A DNA stretch of 64,000 bases, from the NCBI RefSeq assembly GCF_000172635.2, contig NC_018632.1, positions 3,844,001 to 3,908,000 on the forward strand. The letters are read 5' to 3'. The notes under the pieces were generated by a model. The model did no database searches. It had not been told where the DNA came from and saw nothing but the letters and a program-made list of their open reading frames with translations. Source of the stretch: Alteromonas macleodii ATCC 27126. Lineage in GTDB: Bacteria; Pseudomonadota; Gammaproteobacteria; Enterobacterales; Alteromonadaceae. Position 1 is the first letter of the stretch; every line of letters begins with the position of its first letter. A program made the translations under genes and the position numbers. Positions 9,875 through 23,731 of this stretch are shown here, in pieces.

Positions 9875-11449
9875 TTACTGCTCTTTCGCTTTATAACCAA
9901 TACGAAACCCTCCCCAATGTTTACCGTTCACATATATCGGTGCAGATAGATCATGCATGACCTCACCTGTATCTCGTTTGTAAGTTTGTAGCAAGAAAGT
10001 AGAAGTATTGCTGCCACAACGACTTCCGGTTTTGTCATCGAATATCCGTTTCGTTCTGTTATTTGCTAAATCCGTATCGTAATTACCAGTAAGGGGCTGA
10101 CTAAACTTCTTGTTGTGGGTAGGAAAGTAACCATTTACGTCAACTGCGCCGGCATAAATAATGAAACTATGTGTTTCTAATAAAGGTTCTTGGATAGCGG
10201 GAAGTACGTCGTCGGTGAACTTATCAAAAGGTGTCGTGTGCTTTATAGGATTAGTGTTCGGTATAGGTGAATAGTCAAAATTAAACAGCTTTGCTTCCGA
10301 TATTTTCCCTTCTGAAATCGCTTGCTCGAAACGCTCTCCAACAGTTTTGGCTGCATTTACTGCAATGTCTCTAACTTCGCTGTTTCGATCATTAACGTCG
10401 AAGCTTTCCAGCAGCCTGAAAATATCTTCAGCTTGACTACTCAGTGATAGCGCCTGAGTAGAAACATCAGTGAGGTCGTGCTCTAGTTTTTCTGTCGTCG
10501 TGTGCAACTGAAGTATATTGGTACTTATACCTGCGCTATGTTCTGCATTATTTTCTACCATTGCTTGCATAGCGCCCATCGATTCCCGGGCTTTTGTAGA
10601 GAGCATACTGGAGTGTGAGATAGCTTCTTCGCTCTCCTTTAATTTCACATTCATGTTATCACTAGAGTTAAGCACCGTTTCCATAGTAGCCACTGCGGCC
10701 TGGCTACTTGTATTCATATCCTGCAGCAAACTTTCAATTCCTGAGGTGGCATCGGTTGTTTTCTTGGCAAGCTCGCGTACTTCATCAGCAACGACGGCGA
10801 AACCACGTCCTTGATCTCCCGCTCTTGCAGCTTCAATAGCCGCATTAAGCGCTAGCATATTTGTTTGATCGGCTAATTGGTTAATGGTGTTTGTTATTGT
10901 ACTTATTCCCTCGGCCTTACTTTTTAATGTAGTAAGCGCTTCAGATGACGCATTTATGTTTTTAACCAGCTGCTGTTGCTGGCTTAATACTTCTTTTAAC
11001 GACGTACTGCCGAACTGCGTTTTCTCGTCAGATTCATTCATAGAAAATGCAGCATTCTTGGCAAGCTCATCTAACTGAGTTGAGGAGACTTCTAACTGTT
11101 GGAGTCTACCGCTCATCTCGCCGATGTTCGCGACTTGCTCATTAAATGCTTTTGATAACTGTTCTAAAAAGAAAGAGATAGAAGCACCACCAATTGCAAT
11201 GTTACTCGCGGCATGACTAACTTTCGTTGCATCATTGCTGTGTGCATTGTTCTTATAATCGTCAGTTAGAACAATTTTACTAGCGGCTATATTTTGGTTT
11301 TGAAATACCTTCTCAATAATAAAGGCCGCGAAAAGGATAGTAAGAAACGTAGCAACTGTAGAGATTAGTAGATGTGAAGTAACAAAAGACATCACTACAT
11401 TAACGAGACCGGCAATAACAGCTAAAACTAAATACTTCATCATGCACAC
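9875..11449 (-). CDS. methyl-accepting chemotaxis protein with C-terminal sensor domain
   Basis: The 524-residue receptor has two N-terminal hydrophobic segments with almost no loop between them (about residues 5-24 and 28-46), so it has no periplasmic ligand domain. The coiled-coil signalling domain follows, with the conserved hairpin tip around [20 protein letters not shown] and [15 protein letters not shown], which docks CheA and CheW. The last about 150 residues form a separate globular domain with [24 protein letters not shown] and HWGGFRIGY, a conserved cytosolic sensor module found at the C-terminus of some bacterial receptors; it resembles Cache/PAS folds, but this is a judgement by eye. 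The start could be any of the Met codons at 11449, 11443 or 11440. Confidence 0.88.
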   Translation of the reverse strand: MCMMKYLVLAVIAGLVNVVMSFVTSHLLISTVATFLTILFAAFIIEKVFQNQNIAASKIVLTDDYKNNAHSNDATKVSHAASNIAIGGASISFFLEQLSKAFNEQVANIGEMSGRLQQLEVSSTQLDELAKNAAFSMNESDEKTQFGSTSLKEVLSQQQQLVKNINASSEALTTLKSKAEGISTITNTINQLADQTNMLALNAAIEAARAGDQGRGFAVVADEVRELAKKTTDATSGIESLLQDMNTSSQAAVATMETVLNSSDNMNVKLKESEEAISHSSMLSTKARESMGAMQAMVENNAEHSAGISTNILQLHTTTEKLEHDLTDVSTQALSLSSQAEDIFRLLESFDVNDRNSEVRDIAVNAAKTVGERFEQAISEGKISEAKLFNFDYSPIPNTNPIKHTTPFDKFTDDVLPAIQEPLLETHSFIIYAGAVDVNGYFPTHNKKFSQPLTGNYDTDLANNRTKRIFDDKTGSRCGSNTSTFLLQTYKRDTGEVMHDLSAPIYVNGKHWGGFRIGYKAKEQ

Positions 11450-11772
11450 TTAACATTTTATTAACACCTCAAAAATGTAAAGCGTTTTGAACCAATTATC
11501 CATAAGCGGATAGTATTAGTTATGGGGTCAGAGTACTTTATTAAGTGAGCATTGTATTCATTAGCAAATGAAATAAACGCTTCAAGGTACGAGTTGTCAG
11601 ATTAATGAAGTGAGTAGATTGACTCTACCCCATTAGTAATGGGGTCAGAGTACTTTATTGGCTGAGTATTGTATTCATAGTAAATAAAATAAACACTTCA
11701 AGGTACATGTTGCCTCACTCGTAAGGAGTCTACTTTACTTAGACTCTATCGCTTATAAAGGCTTTTTTATTA
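11450..11772. repeat. intergenic tandem repeat of about 117 bp carrying GGGGTCAGAGTAC
   Basis: Two head-to-tail copies (about 11522-11638 and 11639-11755) each begin ATGGGGTCAGAGTACTTTATT and continue with closely similar sequence (TTGTATTCAT, AAATAAA, CACTTCAAGGTAC or CGCTTCAAGGTAC), ending in a degenerate inverted copy of the motif. No gene is visible in this gap. The GGGGTCAGAGTAC core recurs about ten times in the window. Confidence 0.75.
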
Positions 11773-12300
11773 CTAACTGTTATCTGGTACTAACTCGTTA
11801 AGGTGCAAAACCATCCAACCGTTAATATAAATATTTCGAGGCCGCCTAGCATCGTAAATGGCACCAGAAGTAACCAAGTCATTTACTTTTGTTTTGCTAA
11901 GCACAAGGTTATCAACACGATAGTAATTGCGCAGTAATAACGCTTTATCAAATTTCGCATGTTGACTCGGCGAGACAGGTGTTGTGTGAGCAATGTTTCC
12001 GACTTTAAAAGTAAGAGTATCATCATCAACACTAAGTAATTTCAGGGGGACATAGCGAAATCGAGCATCCGATGAAGGATCTATAGCTCTATAATCAATA
12101 TAGAAAAAGTCATTTTTCTGAGGATTAGCCAAGACCCGCTCTTTTTCACTATTTTCAATAAATGCATTACCAACAAAGAAGAATGCTATTAGAAGAAAGC
12201 AAACAAGTTCTGCATGCAGCTTTAATAGAGCGGCCACTGGTTCAAGTTGAAAATTACCCCGCAAATAAGCTGGGTTATTATTGAATGGTAAGGCTGACAT
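11773..12300 (-). CDS. membrane-anchored protein of unknown function
   Basis: The 175-residue protein has one transmembrane segment (about residues 31-47, LVCFLLIAFFFVGNAFI) after a cytosolic N-terminus. The rest (FFYIDYRAIDPSSDARFRYV, then LKLLSVDDDTLTFKVGN) looks like a small beta-rich domain that would lie on the periplasmic side. No family recognised. It is isolated between repeat-rich regions, immediately beyond the rRNA operon on the same strand, and is not part of the conserved murB block. Signal-peptidase-like processing has been described for some small domains of this kind but nothing here supports a specific role. Confidence 0.65.
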   Translation of the reverse strand: MSALPFNNNPAYLRGNFQLEPVAALLKLHAELVCFLLIAFFFVGNAFIENSEKERVLANPQKNDFFYIDYRAIDPSSDARFRYVPLKLLSVDDDTLTFKVGNIAHTTPVSPSQHAKFDKALLLRNYYRVDNLVLSKTKVNDLVTSGAIYDARRPRNIYINGWMVLHLNELVPDNS

Positions 12301-12754
12301 ACAAACTTCCTAGCTGTTTAGTGTTTTTATACCATACCGATTATTTTTCAACCTGTCGCTTTTTCTATACATTCAAACAAGTCCACAGCATTGATCCCTC
12401 GAATAATGGGGTCAGAGTACATTTTTTTTTAGCGAGAGTGAGAGCCAAAAAGTACTCTGACCCCTTTATTATTTTTGTGGTGAGCTATTTATGAAATGCT
12501 TTCTGGCACTGCCTAAGCACTGAAAACGGCCGAAGGGTAACTCGTCTTTTTTTGGGTGTCAGAGTAGATTGTTACTTCTCTAAAAAAATGGAGGCGGAGT
12601 ACATTTCTCTGATTTAACGGCACTGGAGGACAAGGGAATAATTATGTCCTGATGTTTAAAGCAATAAAGTACTCTGACCCCAATTTGAGGTTTTGCAGGG
12701 GGGATTGGGGATTAATGTACTCTGACCCCATTTTTTCTTTCTTCCAAACGCAAA
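12301..12754. other. intergenic region dense in GGGGTCAGAGTAC elements
   Basis: The 450-bp gap between the 175-residue membrane protein and the rRNA terminator holds five copies of the element in both orientations and no convincing gene. Copies are at 12408-12420 (+), 12452-12464 (-), a degenerate one near 12554 (+), 12669-12681 (-) and 12717-12729 (-). Confidence 0.7.
12408..12464. repeat. inverted pair of GGGGTCAGAGTAC elements (REP-pair-like)
   Basis: GGGGTCAGAGTAC at 12408-12420 and its exact reverse complement at 12452-12464 would form a 13-bp stem with a 31-nt loop. Paired inverted copies are the usual organisation of REP sequences mobilised by RAYT transposases; no such transposase is in the window. 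Confidence 0.8.
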
Positions 12755-12776
12755 AAACCCGCCGTTAGGCGGGTTT
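12755..12776 (-). terminator. rRNA operon terminator
   Basis: AAACCCGCC pairs with GGCGGGTTT around a four-base loop; read on the minus strand the hairpin is followed by TTTTTTG. It lies just past the 5S gene. Confidence 0.92.
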
Positions 12777-12787
12777 CTTTTAAGTTG

Positions 12788-12903
12788 ACCTGGCAGTGTC
12801 CTACTCTCACATGGGGAAGCCCCACACTACCATCGGCGCTAATACGTTTCACTTCTGAGTTCGGAATGGAGTCAGGTGGTACCGTATCGCTATGGCTGCC
12901 AGG
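12788..12903 (-). rRNA. rrf: 5S ribosomal RNA
   Basis: The terminal stem CCTGGCAGCC...CTGCCAGG is present, along with the conserved middle containing CGAACTCAGAAGTGAAACG and CGCCGATGGTAGTGTGGGG. Ends are placed by comparison with E. coli and are good to a few bases. It is the last gene of the operon. Confidence 0.95.
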
Positions 12904-13039
12904 AAAAACTGGTAACAATCTAGAAAACTGGATATCAATTCAATCAGTGAGTAACTGTCTTTTCACTCTACTTGCGGCTCATTTTTCAGAGCTTAGCTTG
13001 TCTACAACACTCAGAAGTCTAAAGCTTCTTGGGCGTTGT

Positions 13040-15918
<2,879 letters not shown>

Positions 15919-16270
15919 ATACAACCCCAAACAGCCTTTTGACTTCTGTCTAAGTTACGTTGCATGAATGACAAGCTAATCGGAAGAATTGCCTTGCTAT
16001 CAAATCATCGATTGATAACAAGCAATTCAGTCAAGTAGAGTAAAAAGTTCATCTTTCGATTTCTCAGTTACTCAATTTTGATTGATTACTATTAATATCA
16101 GCTTTCCAAATTGTTAAAGAACATTTGATGTTCGCAAAATGACGAGTCATTTCACTTTAGAGTAAAAAACCCTAATCAATCTTTACTGAAACAGTAAATA
16201 TTCATTAGGATTTCGGGTCCAACGTGACACGTTTCTACCTTTGTTACCTTCCTTTCTTAAACCAAGGAAA
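15919..16270 (-). other. rRNA internal spacer between tRNA-Ile and 23S, with boxA
   Basis: The 350-nt spacer contains an antitermination boxA-like sequence (TGTTCTTTAACAA on the minus strand, about 16110-16122) shortly upstream of 23S, and extended complementary segments that probably form the 23S processing stem. No gene lies here. Confidence 0.75.
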
Positions 16271-16347
<77 letters not shown>

Positions 16348-16390
16348 TCAGTTTCTAAGTTTGTTAGCAACAAACCCAGTTTCAAGTAGA

Positions 16391-16466
16391 TGGTGGAGCT
16401 AAGCAGGATCGAACTGCTGACCTCCTGAATGCAAATCAGGCGCTCTCCCAGCTGAGCTATAGCCCC
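16391..16466 (-). tRNA. tRNA-Ala (TGC anticodon) in the rRNA spacer
   Basis: The 76-nt cloverleaf has anticodon loop TTTGCATT and an encoded CCA. It is the first tRNA after 16S, so the order is Ala then Ile, opposite to the E. coli Ile-Ala order. Confidence 0.96.
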
Positions 16467-16543
16467 ATAAACTTGTGTCGTTCTTCATTTTAAACAAGAC
16501 TATCTGTGTAGGCACTGCATCAAGGCGTCTTTCGACGTAATGG

Positions 16544-18065
<1,522 letters not shown>

Positions 18066-18076
<11 letters not shown>

Positions 18077-18125
18077 ATGAGCGCTCACGTCAACACTTAT
18101 TTTGAAAAAGTTGAAAAAACTGAAC
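18066..18125 (-). promoter_or_regulatory. rRNA P1-like promoter core abutting the 16S gene
   Basis: On the minus strand TTGACG (18093-18088) is followed by a 16-base spacer ending TTTCCC and then TA, closely like the E. coli rrn P1 layout (-35, 16-base spacer ending CTCCC, then TATAAT). A/T-tracts upstream (TTTTTTCAACTTTTTCAAAA) resemble an UP element. After the TA the sequence passes directly into AGAGTTTGATC of 16S, so the -10 box is incomplete and there is no leader or boxA. The remaining gap to 18411 holds no gene. Confidence 0.5.
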
Positions 18126-18410
18126 TAACCGTCTATTTTTCGCTCAAATGTGATAATTAGTAGACAATATGGACTAATTACTAATAGGATAGGAATTCAG
18201 ATCCTATAAAGTAGTAGTTCTTAAAGTAGTATTTGATCCTGCCGTTATTATATTAATGCTTAATATTAGCGATAGATATTAAGGCTTGCGTAAAGGAATA
18301 CGTATAAGAATGTATATAAGCGTAAATGACCTATGCTTTGTGTTCTTTATAAATGTATTAATACTGGTGGTGTCAGAAATTGACTACGCAATAATTATAA
18401 AGGTGGGTTT

Positions 18411-19220
18411 ATGTTACGAACTCTTACACTGCTGTCTGCGGCAATACTAGCAACTCATGTTAGTCATACAGCAATGGCACAAGAATTATCCTCAAATGAT
18501 GTTGCTCAGCCACCTGCGTCAGCGAATGTAGAAAGTGCTGACGAGTCAAATCATTTTCAAACCGCCTTCTTAAGACGTCAAGTAAACCAAACTATGTCGG
18601 TTGGCCGAGCAATCAGTTCAATCGCTGGTCATTATCCGCAAGAGATTGTGTCTATTGTGGATATTGCTTTAGATACCTATCCAGACAAATACAGAGAGAT
18701 CATTTTTGCTGCTATCTCTGCACAACCTGCGTCTACTGAAGAGATTGTACAGCTGGCTATTGAGAAAGAAGTAAGTAGCTGCCCTAACATTGTTCAGTTA
18801 GCGATAAAAGCAGAGCCGACTTATGTCGACTTTGTTGTGCAGGCTGCTGCGGTTTCAACACCTGAAGAGCTAGATGAGATTGTACGCGTTGCCGTGCTTA
18901 CTCAACCTGACGCAGCAGACAGTATTGTTCAGACATTATCGCAAGAACATCCAAATAAGATTGTCGATATCATGACAAGCGCATTGAATGCTGTTCCTTT
19001 TGTTGGTGAGTATGTAGTGGATGCGCTTCTGGCCGTGTTTCCTAACGAAGCAGAAACGGTAGTTGAAACGGCGGTGAGAGAGTCTGCGCAGCAGCGTGAA
19101 CAAGTAATGCGTATTTTAAATACTGCGCAACACGCGGGTGTATCTCAGGATAAGTTAAAAGAATACGCTATGTCTGCCGGACTAAGCGAAGACGACTTTA
19201 ATAGTGCACTGGGCAATTAA
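18411..19220 (+). CDS. secreted protein of ten exact 15-residue helical repeats
   Basis: The 269-residue product has a signal peptide (residues 1-23, ending HTAMA-Q) and a good ribosome-binding site (AAAGGTGGG). From residue 76 to 225 it consists of ten 15-residue units in perfect register: Pro occupies the first position at 76, 91, 106, 136, 151, 166, 181, 196 and 211, with Val121 the only exception. Each unit follows P-x5-[IV]-[IV]-x2-A-[LIV]-x3, as in PEELDEIVRVAVLTQ and PDAADSIVQTLSQEH. This pattern predicts one amphipathic helix per unit and so an alpha-solenoid. A linker rich in Asn/Ser/Glu precedes it and a short helical tail follows. I know no named family. It is divergent from the rRNA operon and convergent with the export operon, ending in its own terminator. 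Confidence 0.8.
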   Translation: MLRTLTLLSAAILATHVSHTAMAQELSSNDVAQPPASANVESADESNHFQTAFLRRQVNQTMSVGRAISSIAGHYPQEIVSIVDIALDTYPDKYREIIFAAISAQPASTEEIVQLAIEKEVSSCPNIVQLAIKAEPTYVDFVVQAAAVSTPEELDEIVRVAVLTQPDAADSIVQTLSQEHPNKIVDIMTSALNAVPFVGEYVVDALLAVFPNEAETVVETAVRESAQQREQVMRILNTAQHAGVSQDKLKEYAMSAGLSEDDFNSALGN

Positions 19221-19242
19221 CCCCCTACTAATTGATTTTTAA

Positions 19243-19279
19243 AAAAACGGCGTATCGATTTACTCAATACGCCGTTTTT
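19243..19279 (+). terminator. terminator after the 15-residue-repeat protein
   Basis: AAAAACGGCGTAT (19243-19255) pairs perfectly with ATACGCCGTTTTT (19267-19279), ending in a T-run. It may serve both the plus-strand gene and the convergent TolC-like gene. Confidence 0.9.
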
Positions 19280-19388
19280 GTTTATAGCTGTACTAGTATC
19301 TTCAACCCTTACCTGCTTTTTAACAACAAGCAGCAAGCGATAGCAACCAAGCCTACCTCACAATTAAACTCGATGTTTTCAAAAAAGC

Positions 19389-20818
19389 TCAGTTGTTAAG
19401 GGAGTGCAACATAGCGGCTTCTTTATAAAGGGTTAGTTCTGCCTTTAGTAAGTCCACTTTCGCTTTTATCTCTTTTATTCGGGCCTTAATTTCATTTTGT
19501 GCGCGCGCATTTAACACGAACATATCACTGTCACCTGCATCGAAACGTGTTTTTTCTACTTTAGAAAGGGTTTTCGCTAGCGCCGCATTTTCACTTTGAA
19601 GAGCAACAATGTCTTTCGCCTGCCCCCAATAAACTAGCGCTTGTTCAAAACGCTGAGTTATCGCTTGCTCAGTAGAGGTTAGCTTGTGCTCTAGCTCTCT
19701 TTGCTTTGACTGTAATTGGGCTTGTTCAGCTTTCGCCTTCCTGTTTCCTAAAGGGTAGGAAAACGACAGACCTACTTTTGTTTCGGTACCGTCTAAATTT
19801 GACGGACCAGAACCGATATCTCTTGCAACCGATGCTTTTAAATCTAACTTCGGCAATAACGCGTTACTAGCCAGCGCAGCCTTGTTATTTACCACCTGCT
19901 GTTCTAATTTCATCACATCAAGTTCAGGGTGATTACGAAGGGCATTGCGAAGAGTCATAAGCTGACCGTTACCAACCCAGAAAGGCCAGTTGATATCTTT
20001 AGGCGGATTCGCTTCATCTACTATCAACATATCTCCCTTAGGTGAACGCCAATAAAAAGAAAGCATTTGAGCATGTGCGTCTCGCTTTTGCTTAAGCTCG
20101 GCAAGCAAAAGGCGCTGTTGCAAAATGTTGGCTTTAAATTCTGTCAGCACAACATTGGCTAAATCTCCCTTCTCTACGCGGGTCACCAACGCTCTTTCAC
20201 GTTCTGTTGCGGTGTTTAGCAACTCTGTAACGGCATTGACCTGCAATGCGCTTTCGTACCACGCAACATATTCATTAACCCCTTTGTAAACAAAGTCATT
20301 AATTAAACTTGTCGCTAACGCTTGCCATTGTGAAGTCGCTAGCCCTGCATTGGCTAACTCCGTTCTACGCTTATCCAGTTCTCTCTTTTTAAGCAGGGAA
20401 TGGCAATGCCCACACTAGCCTCGCCGCCAGACAAGGTTTCGTAATCGGCTTCGTACACCGGGAAATCACCGTCTGATATACGGTACTCGGTATAAACTGA
20501 GCCATTAAAGTCTTCGAACGGATTCGAAAAGCGCTGCGTTAAATTAGTACCATCGTAATATCCGCTAACGCGGCTACTGGTTTTCTGCTCTATAAACGGA
20601 TCAAAACTGCTTCTTGCTATTTCTAACTCGGCTGCAGCTTGATAGTTTCCTTCATTTATCGCCCTAACGTAGGGGTGATAGTTCACCATACTCTGGATAA
20701 GTGCATCGATTGATGGTGCTTGCCTAGTATTTTTGTTTTGCGCTGCTGCATCAGAAACATGAGTGCTAATAACCGCAACAGTTGCAAGCACTGCTAATGT
20801 AAACCTTCGAATTACCAT
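19389..20818 (-). pseudogene. TolC-family outer-membrane efflux protein with a one-base frameshift
   Basis: The gene starts at the ATG at 20818 with a signal peptide (MVIRRFTLAVLATVAVISTH). The first half reads to GGEASVGIAIP, where one C is missing from a C-run (minus strand, about 20396-20398); adding it back gives LLKKRELDKRRTELANAG and a continuous protein of 476 residues through LNTATERERALV to HSLLN. Long amphipathic helices with Ala/Gln/Glu heptads fit the TolC tunnel. It overlaps the HlyD-like gene by 7 bp and is the third gene of the tripartite export operon. The homopolymer context makes a sequencing error a real possibility; otherwise the outer-membrane channel is lost. Confidence 0.82.
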
Positions 20819-21864
20819 ATTGATGCCCCAGTCCCCTTGGCTCCACCGGTAGTAGGCTCTTGCGTTGGTAATGGCGGGAAGTTGTTCAACTGTCGCCACA
20901 TCTCGTAACCTAGACGCACCTCTTCTAATAGCACCCACGCTTTAACCCGGCTTCCCAAACGCGCAGAACTTTCAGCTGGCCAAGGAATATCAGACTCGTC
21001 AGGTCTAATCCACACGTTAAAATCGCCAGTAGCATTAGCAACAGGCTCTACATACACAACTTCACCACCAAAGGTACCTATTGCACTACCCGGCCATCCA
21101 CTAAACTGAAAAACGGGCCAGCCATCAAATTGCAAACGCGCCTTTGCACCAGGCTTAACCAGCGGTGCGTCTAATCCTCTCACGGTAACGCGAACGCTGC
21201 GTTTTGCATCTGCTGGAATAAACTGCCCAAGAATATCGCCCGACTTTACGAACGTAGACACACCGCCTGATAGCAACCGAACAACCGTACCGTCAACGGG
21301 TGCATATTTAGTTTGCGTCGATTGGCGAGATAAAATCATGCTTACTTCATTAATTTCCGAAACAGAGGCGGCAGCTTTTGCTCGCAGTTCCTGCACTTTT
21401 ATCTCGGCCTGTTCTACTTCTTTACGTGATACCAGCCCTTGCTCTTGCAGAGACTGTTGACGCGCCAGGTTGTTCTCAGCATTTCTTACAGCTGTTTCAT
21501 TAGCTTGATTCTTTAAGTTCGCTGCTGAAAGCTGAGATCGCAGCTTCTCAAGTCGCTGCGCATCAATATCGATTAACGTAACGATTGGCTCGCCGGCTTT
21601 TATTTGTTGGCCTTCCCTTACGTGCCACTGCTTTACTTGTCCATCAACTAACGCATTTATTGGTTGGGTTCTGTCTTTAGGATCGAGCGAGTCGACCATA
21701 CCGGTGCCATAAGCCGTTTGGATCCATGGTGTGAAATACAAAATTAATCCAGCTGCCAACACCAAGAAGATGATAACTCCGGTAATTACACGATGAAGCT
21801 TTGGCACTTTCAATGAAGGCAATGAAGTGATGTTATCTAAAAAGCGACGTTCTGCGTGATTCAC
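20812..21864 (-). CDS. HlyD-family membrane fusion protein
   Basis: The 350-residue periplasmic adaptor has one N-terminal membrane anchor (about residues 27-47, VITGVIIFLVLAAGLILYF). A biotinyl-lipoyl-like half motif follows (DGQVKQWHVREGQQIKAGEPI), then a helical hairpin (about 100-175, rich in Ala/Gln/Glu), the second lipoyl half (KYAPVDGTVVRLLSGGVSTFVKSGDIL) and a beta-barrel domain. It would bridge the inner-membrane ABC protein and the TolC-like channel. It begins at the base after the ABC stop codon and overlaps the TolC-like start, so the three genes are tightly coupled. Confidence 0.9.
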   Translation of the reverse strand: MNHAERRFLDNITSLPSLKVPKLHRVITGVIIFLVLAAGLILYFTPWIQTAYGTGMVDSLDPKDRTQPINALVDGQVKQWHVREGQQIKAGEPIVTLIDIDAQRLEKLRSQLSAANLKNQANETAVRNAENNLARQQSLQEQGLVSRKEVEQAEIKVQELRAKAAASVSEINEVSMILSRQSTQTKYAPVDGTVVRLLSGGVSTFVKSGDILGQFIPADAKRSVRVTVRGLDAPLVKPGAKARLQFDGWPVFQFSGWPGSAIGTFGGEVVYVEPVANATGDFNVWIRPDESDIPWPAESSARLGSRVKAWVLLEEVRLGYEMWRQLNNFPPLPTQEPTTGGAKGTGASIW

Positions 21865-23592
21865 TTACTCACCCTCCTTATTGTTCTTTGAAGCCGTGCT
21901 GCTCTCACTTGCGTTAGCAGCACTAATCGGTGACTCACCATTTGAATACTCATTTAACATTGCCGTTGCGTTATCGTGCAGATGCAACACACCTTCGAAA
22001 CAATCTGGCAGTGGCATATTGGTAAAATACATGACGGTAAAATCATATTTACTTAAGCGTCGCAGAAGTCGCGCCCTCAACTCTACCGGTATTGCGTCGA
22101 AGTGCTGATTCAAAATGAGCAGCTTAGGTTTACCAATAATTGCGGCGGCAAGTTTAAGCAACAAAAACTCCAATGGCTGCAGCGGTGCCCCTAATACGGA
22201 TACTTTAGTCTGCAAACCCTCTGGTAAGCTATCTATCACTTTGGTCATTTCTACTTCCTCAAGCGCAGCGCGAATATCCGCGATGGTTGCCTGAGGATGT
22301 GCCAACTTTAAGTAGCGCTCTACAGAAACTTCGATAATTAAAGAACGATCTAAAATGGTGACGGCCTGCCGTAACTCATGGGTGTCGTAATCGTTTAGGC
22401 TAAGCTCTCCTAACAAGATGTCGCCCGATTTAACGCGGTCATATTGCTTCAGCAATCCTAGCAGTTGCTTCTGCACCCAACTTTTATCAGTAGTAACAAA
22501 ATACTTAGTGCCAGGTTCGAAGATAACATTGAGGTGGCACGCATCATTACCATGTTTAAGTTCAACATCGTTAAACACCAATTTAGAAGAAGCCGGTATA
22601 TGTTCCGACGTATTGAGCTCTTCCTGCGGCATGTCAAGAGCGCCACCCAGCTTCTCGGCAGCGCCATATAACTCATAGTAGAGTTTTAAATATTGGGTAA
22701 AGCGAGACAACCCAAAGAAAACAGCAGACATCACAAGCTCAGCAGCCACTAGCTGACCAATAGAAAGCTCGCCTTGTACAACCAGAACACCACCGATACC
22801 AAGTAGCGATGCACTAGCCACGGCATACATCAATAGAAACATAACCACTTGTGAAAAGGTGTAGTGAAAGTGGCTTTTGTGCTTTTTCACATAGTTACTG
22901 ATATAACCTTCGGTGCTGCGCCCTGCGTATTCAACATGATCAGCTGACTTAAAGAATTCGTGAGCAATTGCAATATCGTGTAGCCACTTTGCAGAATCGT
23001 ATTTCGCGTTAGACAATTCAATAGCCGTGCGCTTAGCACCACGACCCCAAATTTTCCAAACCGCATACATGGTAAGTAAAAGCACCACATTAAACGCGAA
23101 AAGCGCTGGGTGGTAGAATGATACTAGAGTGAAACCTACCAGCATCTGTAGTACAAGCGCGAAACCATCAATCATTAAAGACGGCATATTCTTTTGAAAA
23201 GTCATTATGTCGAAGTAGCGCTGTGTAATGCTAACGTTTTGTCGACCTTCAAAAAAACTGTGGGGCGCGAGAATAGTTTTTAGCCCTAAGTCTGCGGTAA
23301 GACGAGCGTACACTTTACGCTCGTAGAACTCCATCACTCGCATACGAAGCGCGCTAAATACGCCAGATATAAATAAAGTAAGAAATAGAATGACGGCCAA
23401 TATGATAACTGCCCGAGTTGAACCGATATTGGCGATACTGTTAATCAGCGTTTGAACCGCTATAGGTACCGCAAGGGTCATTAAACTAATTGCTACGCCG
23501 TATGCGATAGCAACCCAAAAAAAGCCAGCCTCTGGTTTCAATAGCGAAAATAAGGTCTTTCGCGTTTTACGTAAATCAATTGGTTTAGCCAT
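21865..23592 (-). CDS. ABC exporter-like protein with a degenerate, probably inactive ATPase domain
   Basis: The 575-residue protein has the architecture of a type I secretion half-transporter: six membrane helices (residues about 20-310) then a nucleotide-binding-type domain (about 335-545). The fold of the latter is traceable, but each catalytic motif is altered. The Walker A position reads VTTDKSWVQKQLL with no glycines (367-378), the Q-loop Gln is Asp (TILDRS), the LSGGQ signature is replaced by LGAPLQPLEF, Walker B LLILDE is LLILNQ (491-496), and the H-loop His is Asn (YFTN). The reading frame is intact, so this is divergence, not decay by frameshift. ATP hydrolysis is unlikely. It may work with another ATPase, use another energy source, or be a non-transporting scaffold. 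First gene of the operon, divergent from a LysR regulator. Confidence 0.85.
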   Translation of the reverse strand: MAKPIDLRKTRKTLFSLLKPEAGFFWVAIAYGVAISLMTLAVPIAVQTLINSIANIGSTRAVIILAVILFLTLFISGVFSALRMRVMEFYERKVYARLTADLGLKTILAPHSFFEGRQNVSITQRYFDIMTFQKNMPSLMIDGFALVLQMLVGFTLVSFYHPALFAFNVVLLLTMYAVWKIWGRGAKRTAIELSNAKYDSAKWLHDIAIAHEFFKSADHVEYAGRSTEGYISNYVKKHKSHFHYTFSQVVMFLLMYAVASASLLGIGGVLVVQGELSIGQLVAAELVMSAVFFGLSRFTQYLKLYYELYGAAEKLGGALDMPQEELNTSEHIPASSKLVFNDVELKHGNDACHLNVIFEPGTKYFVTTDKSWVQKQLLGLLKQYDRVKSGDILLGELSLNDYDTHELRQAVTILDRSLIIEVSVERYLKLAHPQATIADIRAALEEVEMTKVIDSLPEGLQTKVSVLGAPLQPLEFLLLKLAAAIIGKPKLLILNQHFDAIPVELRARLLRRLSKYDFTVMYFTNMPLPDCFEGVLHLHDNATAMLNEYSNGESPISAANASESSTASKNNKEGE

Positions 23593-23731
23593 AGTTATGT
23601 CTTCAATATACCGCTAGCTTAAAAATCAGTGACACGCTGCTTTTAATCGTACAAAAACAACGATAGATAGTGTATTGCAATATTTAGTTAGAATAAATCT
23701 GTTATATTCTTAATAGTTCATCGAAAAAAAT

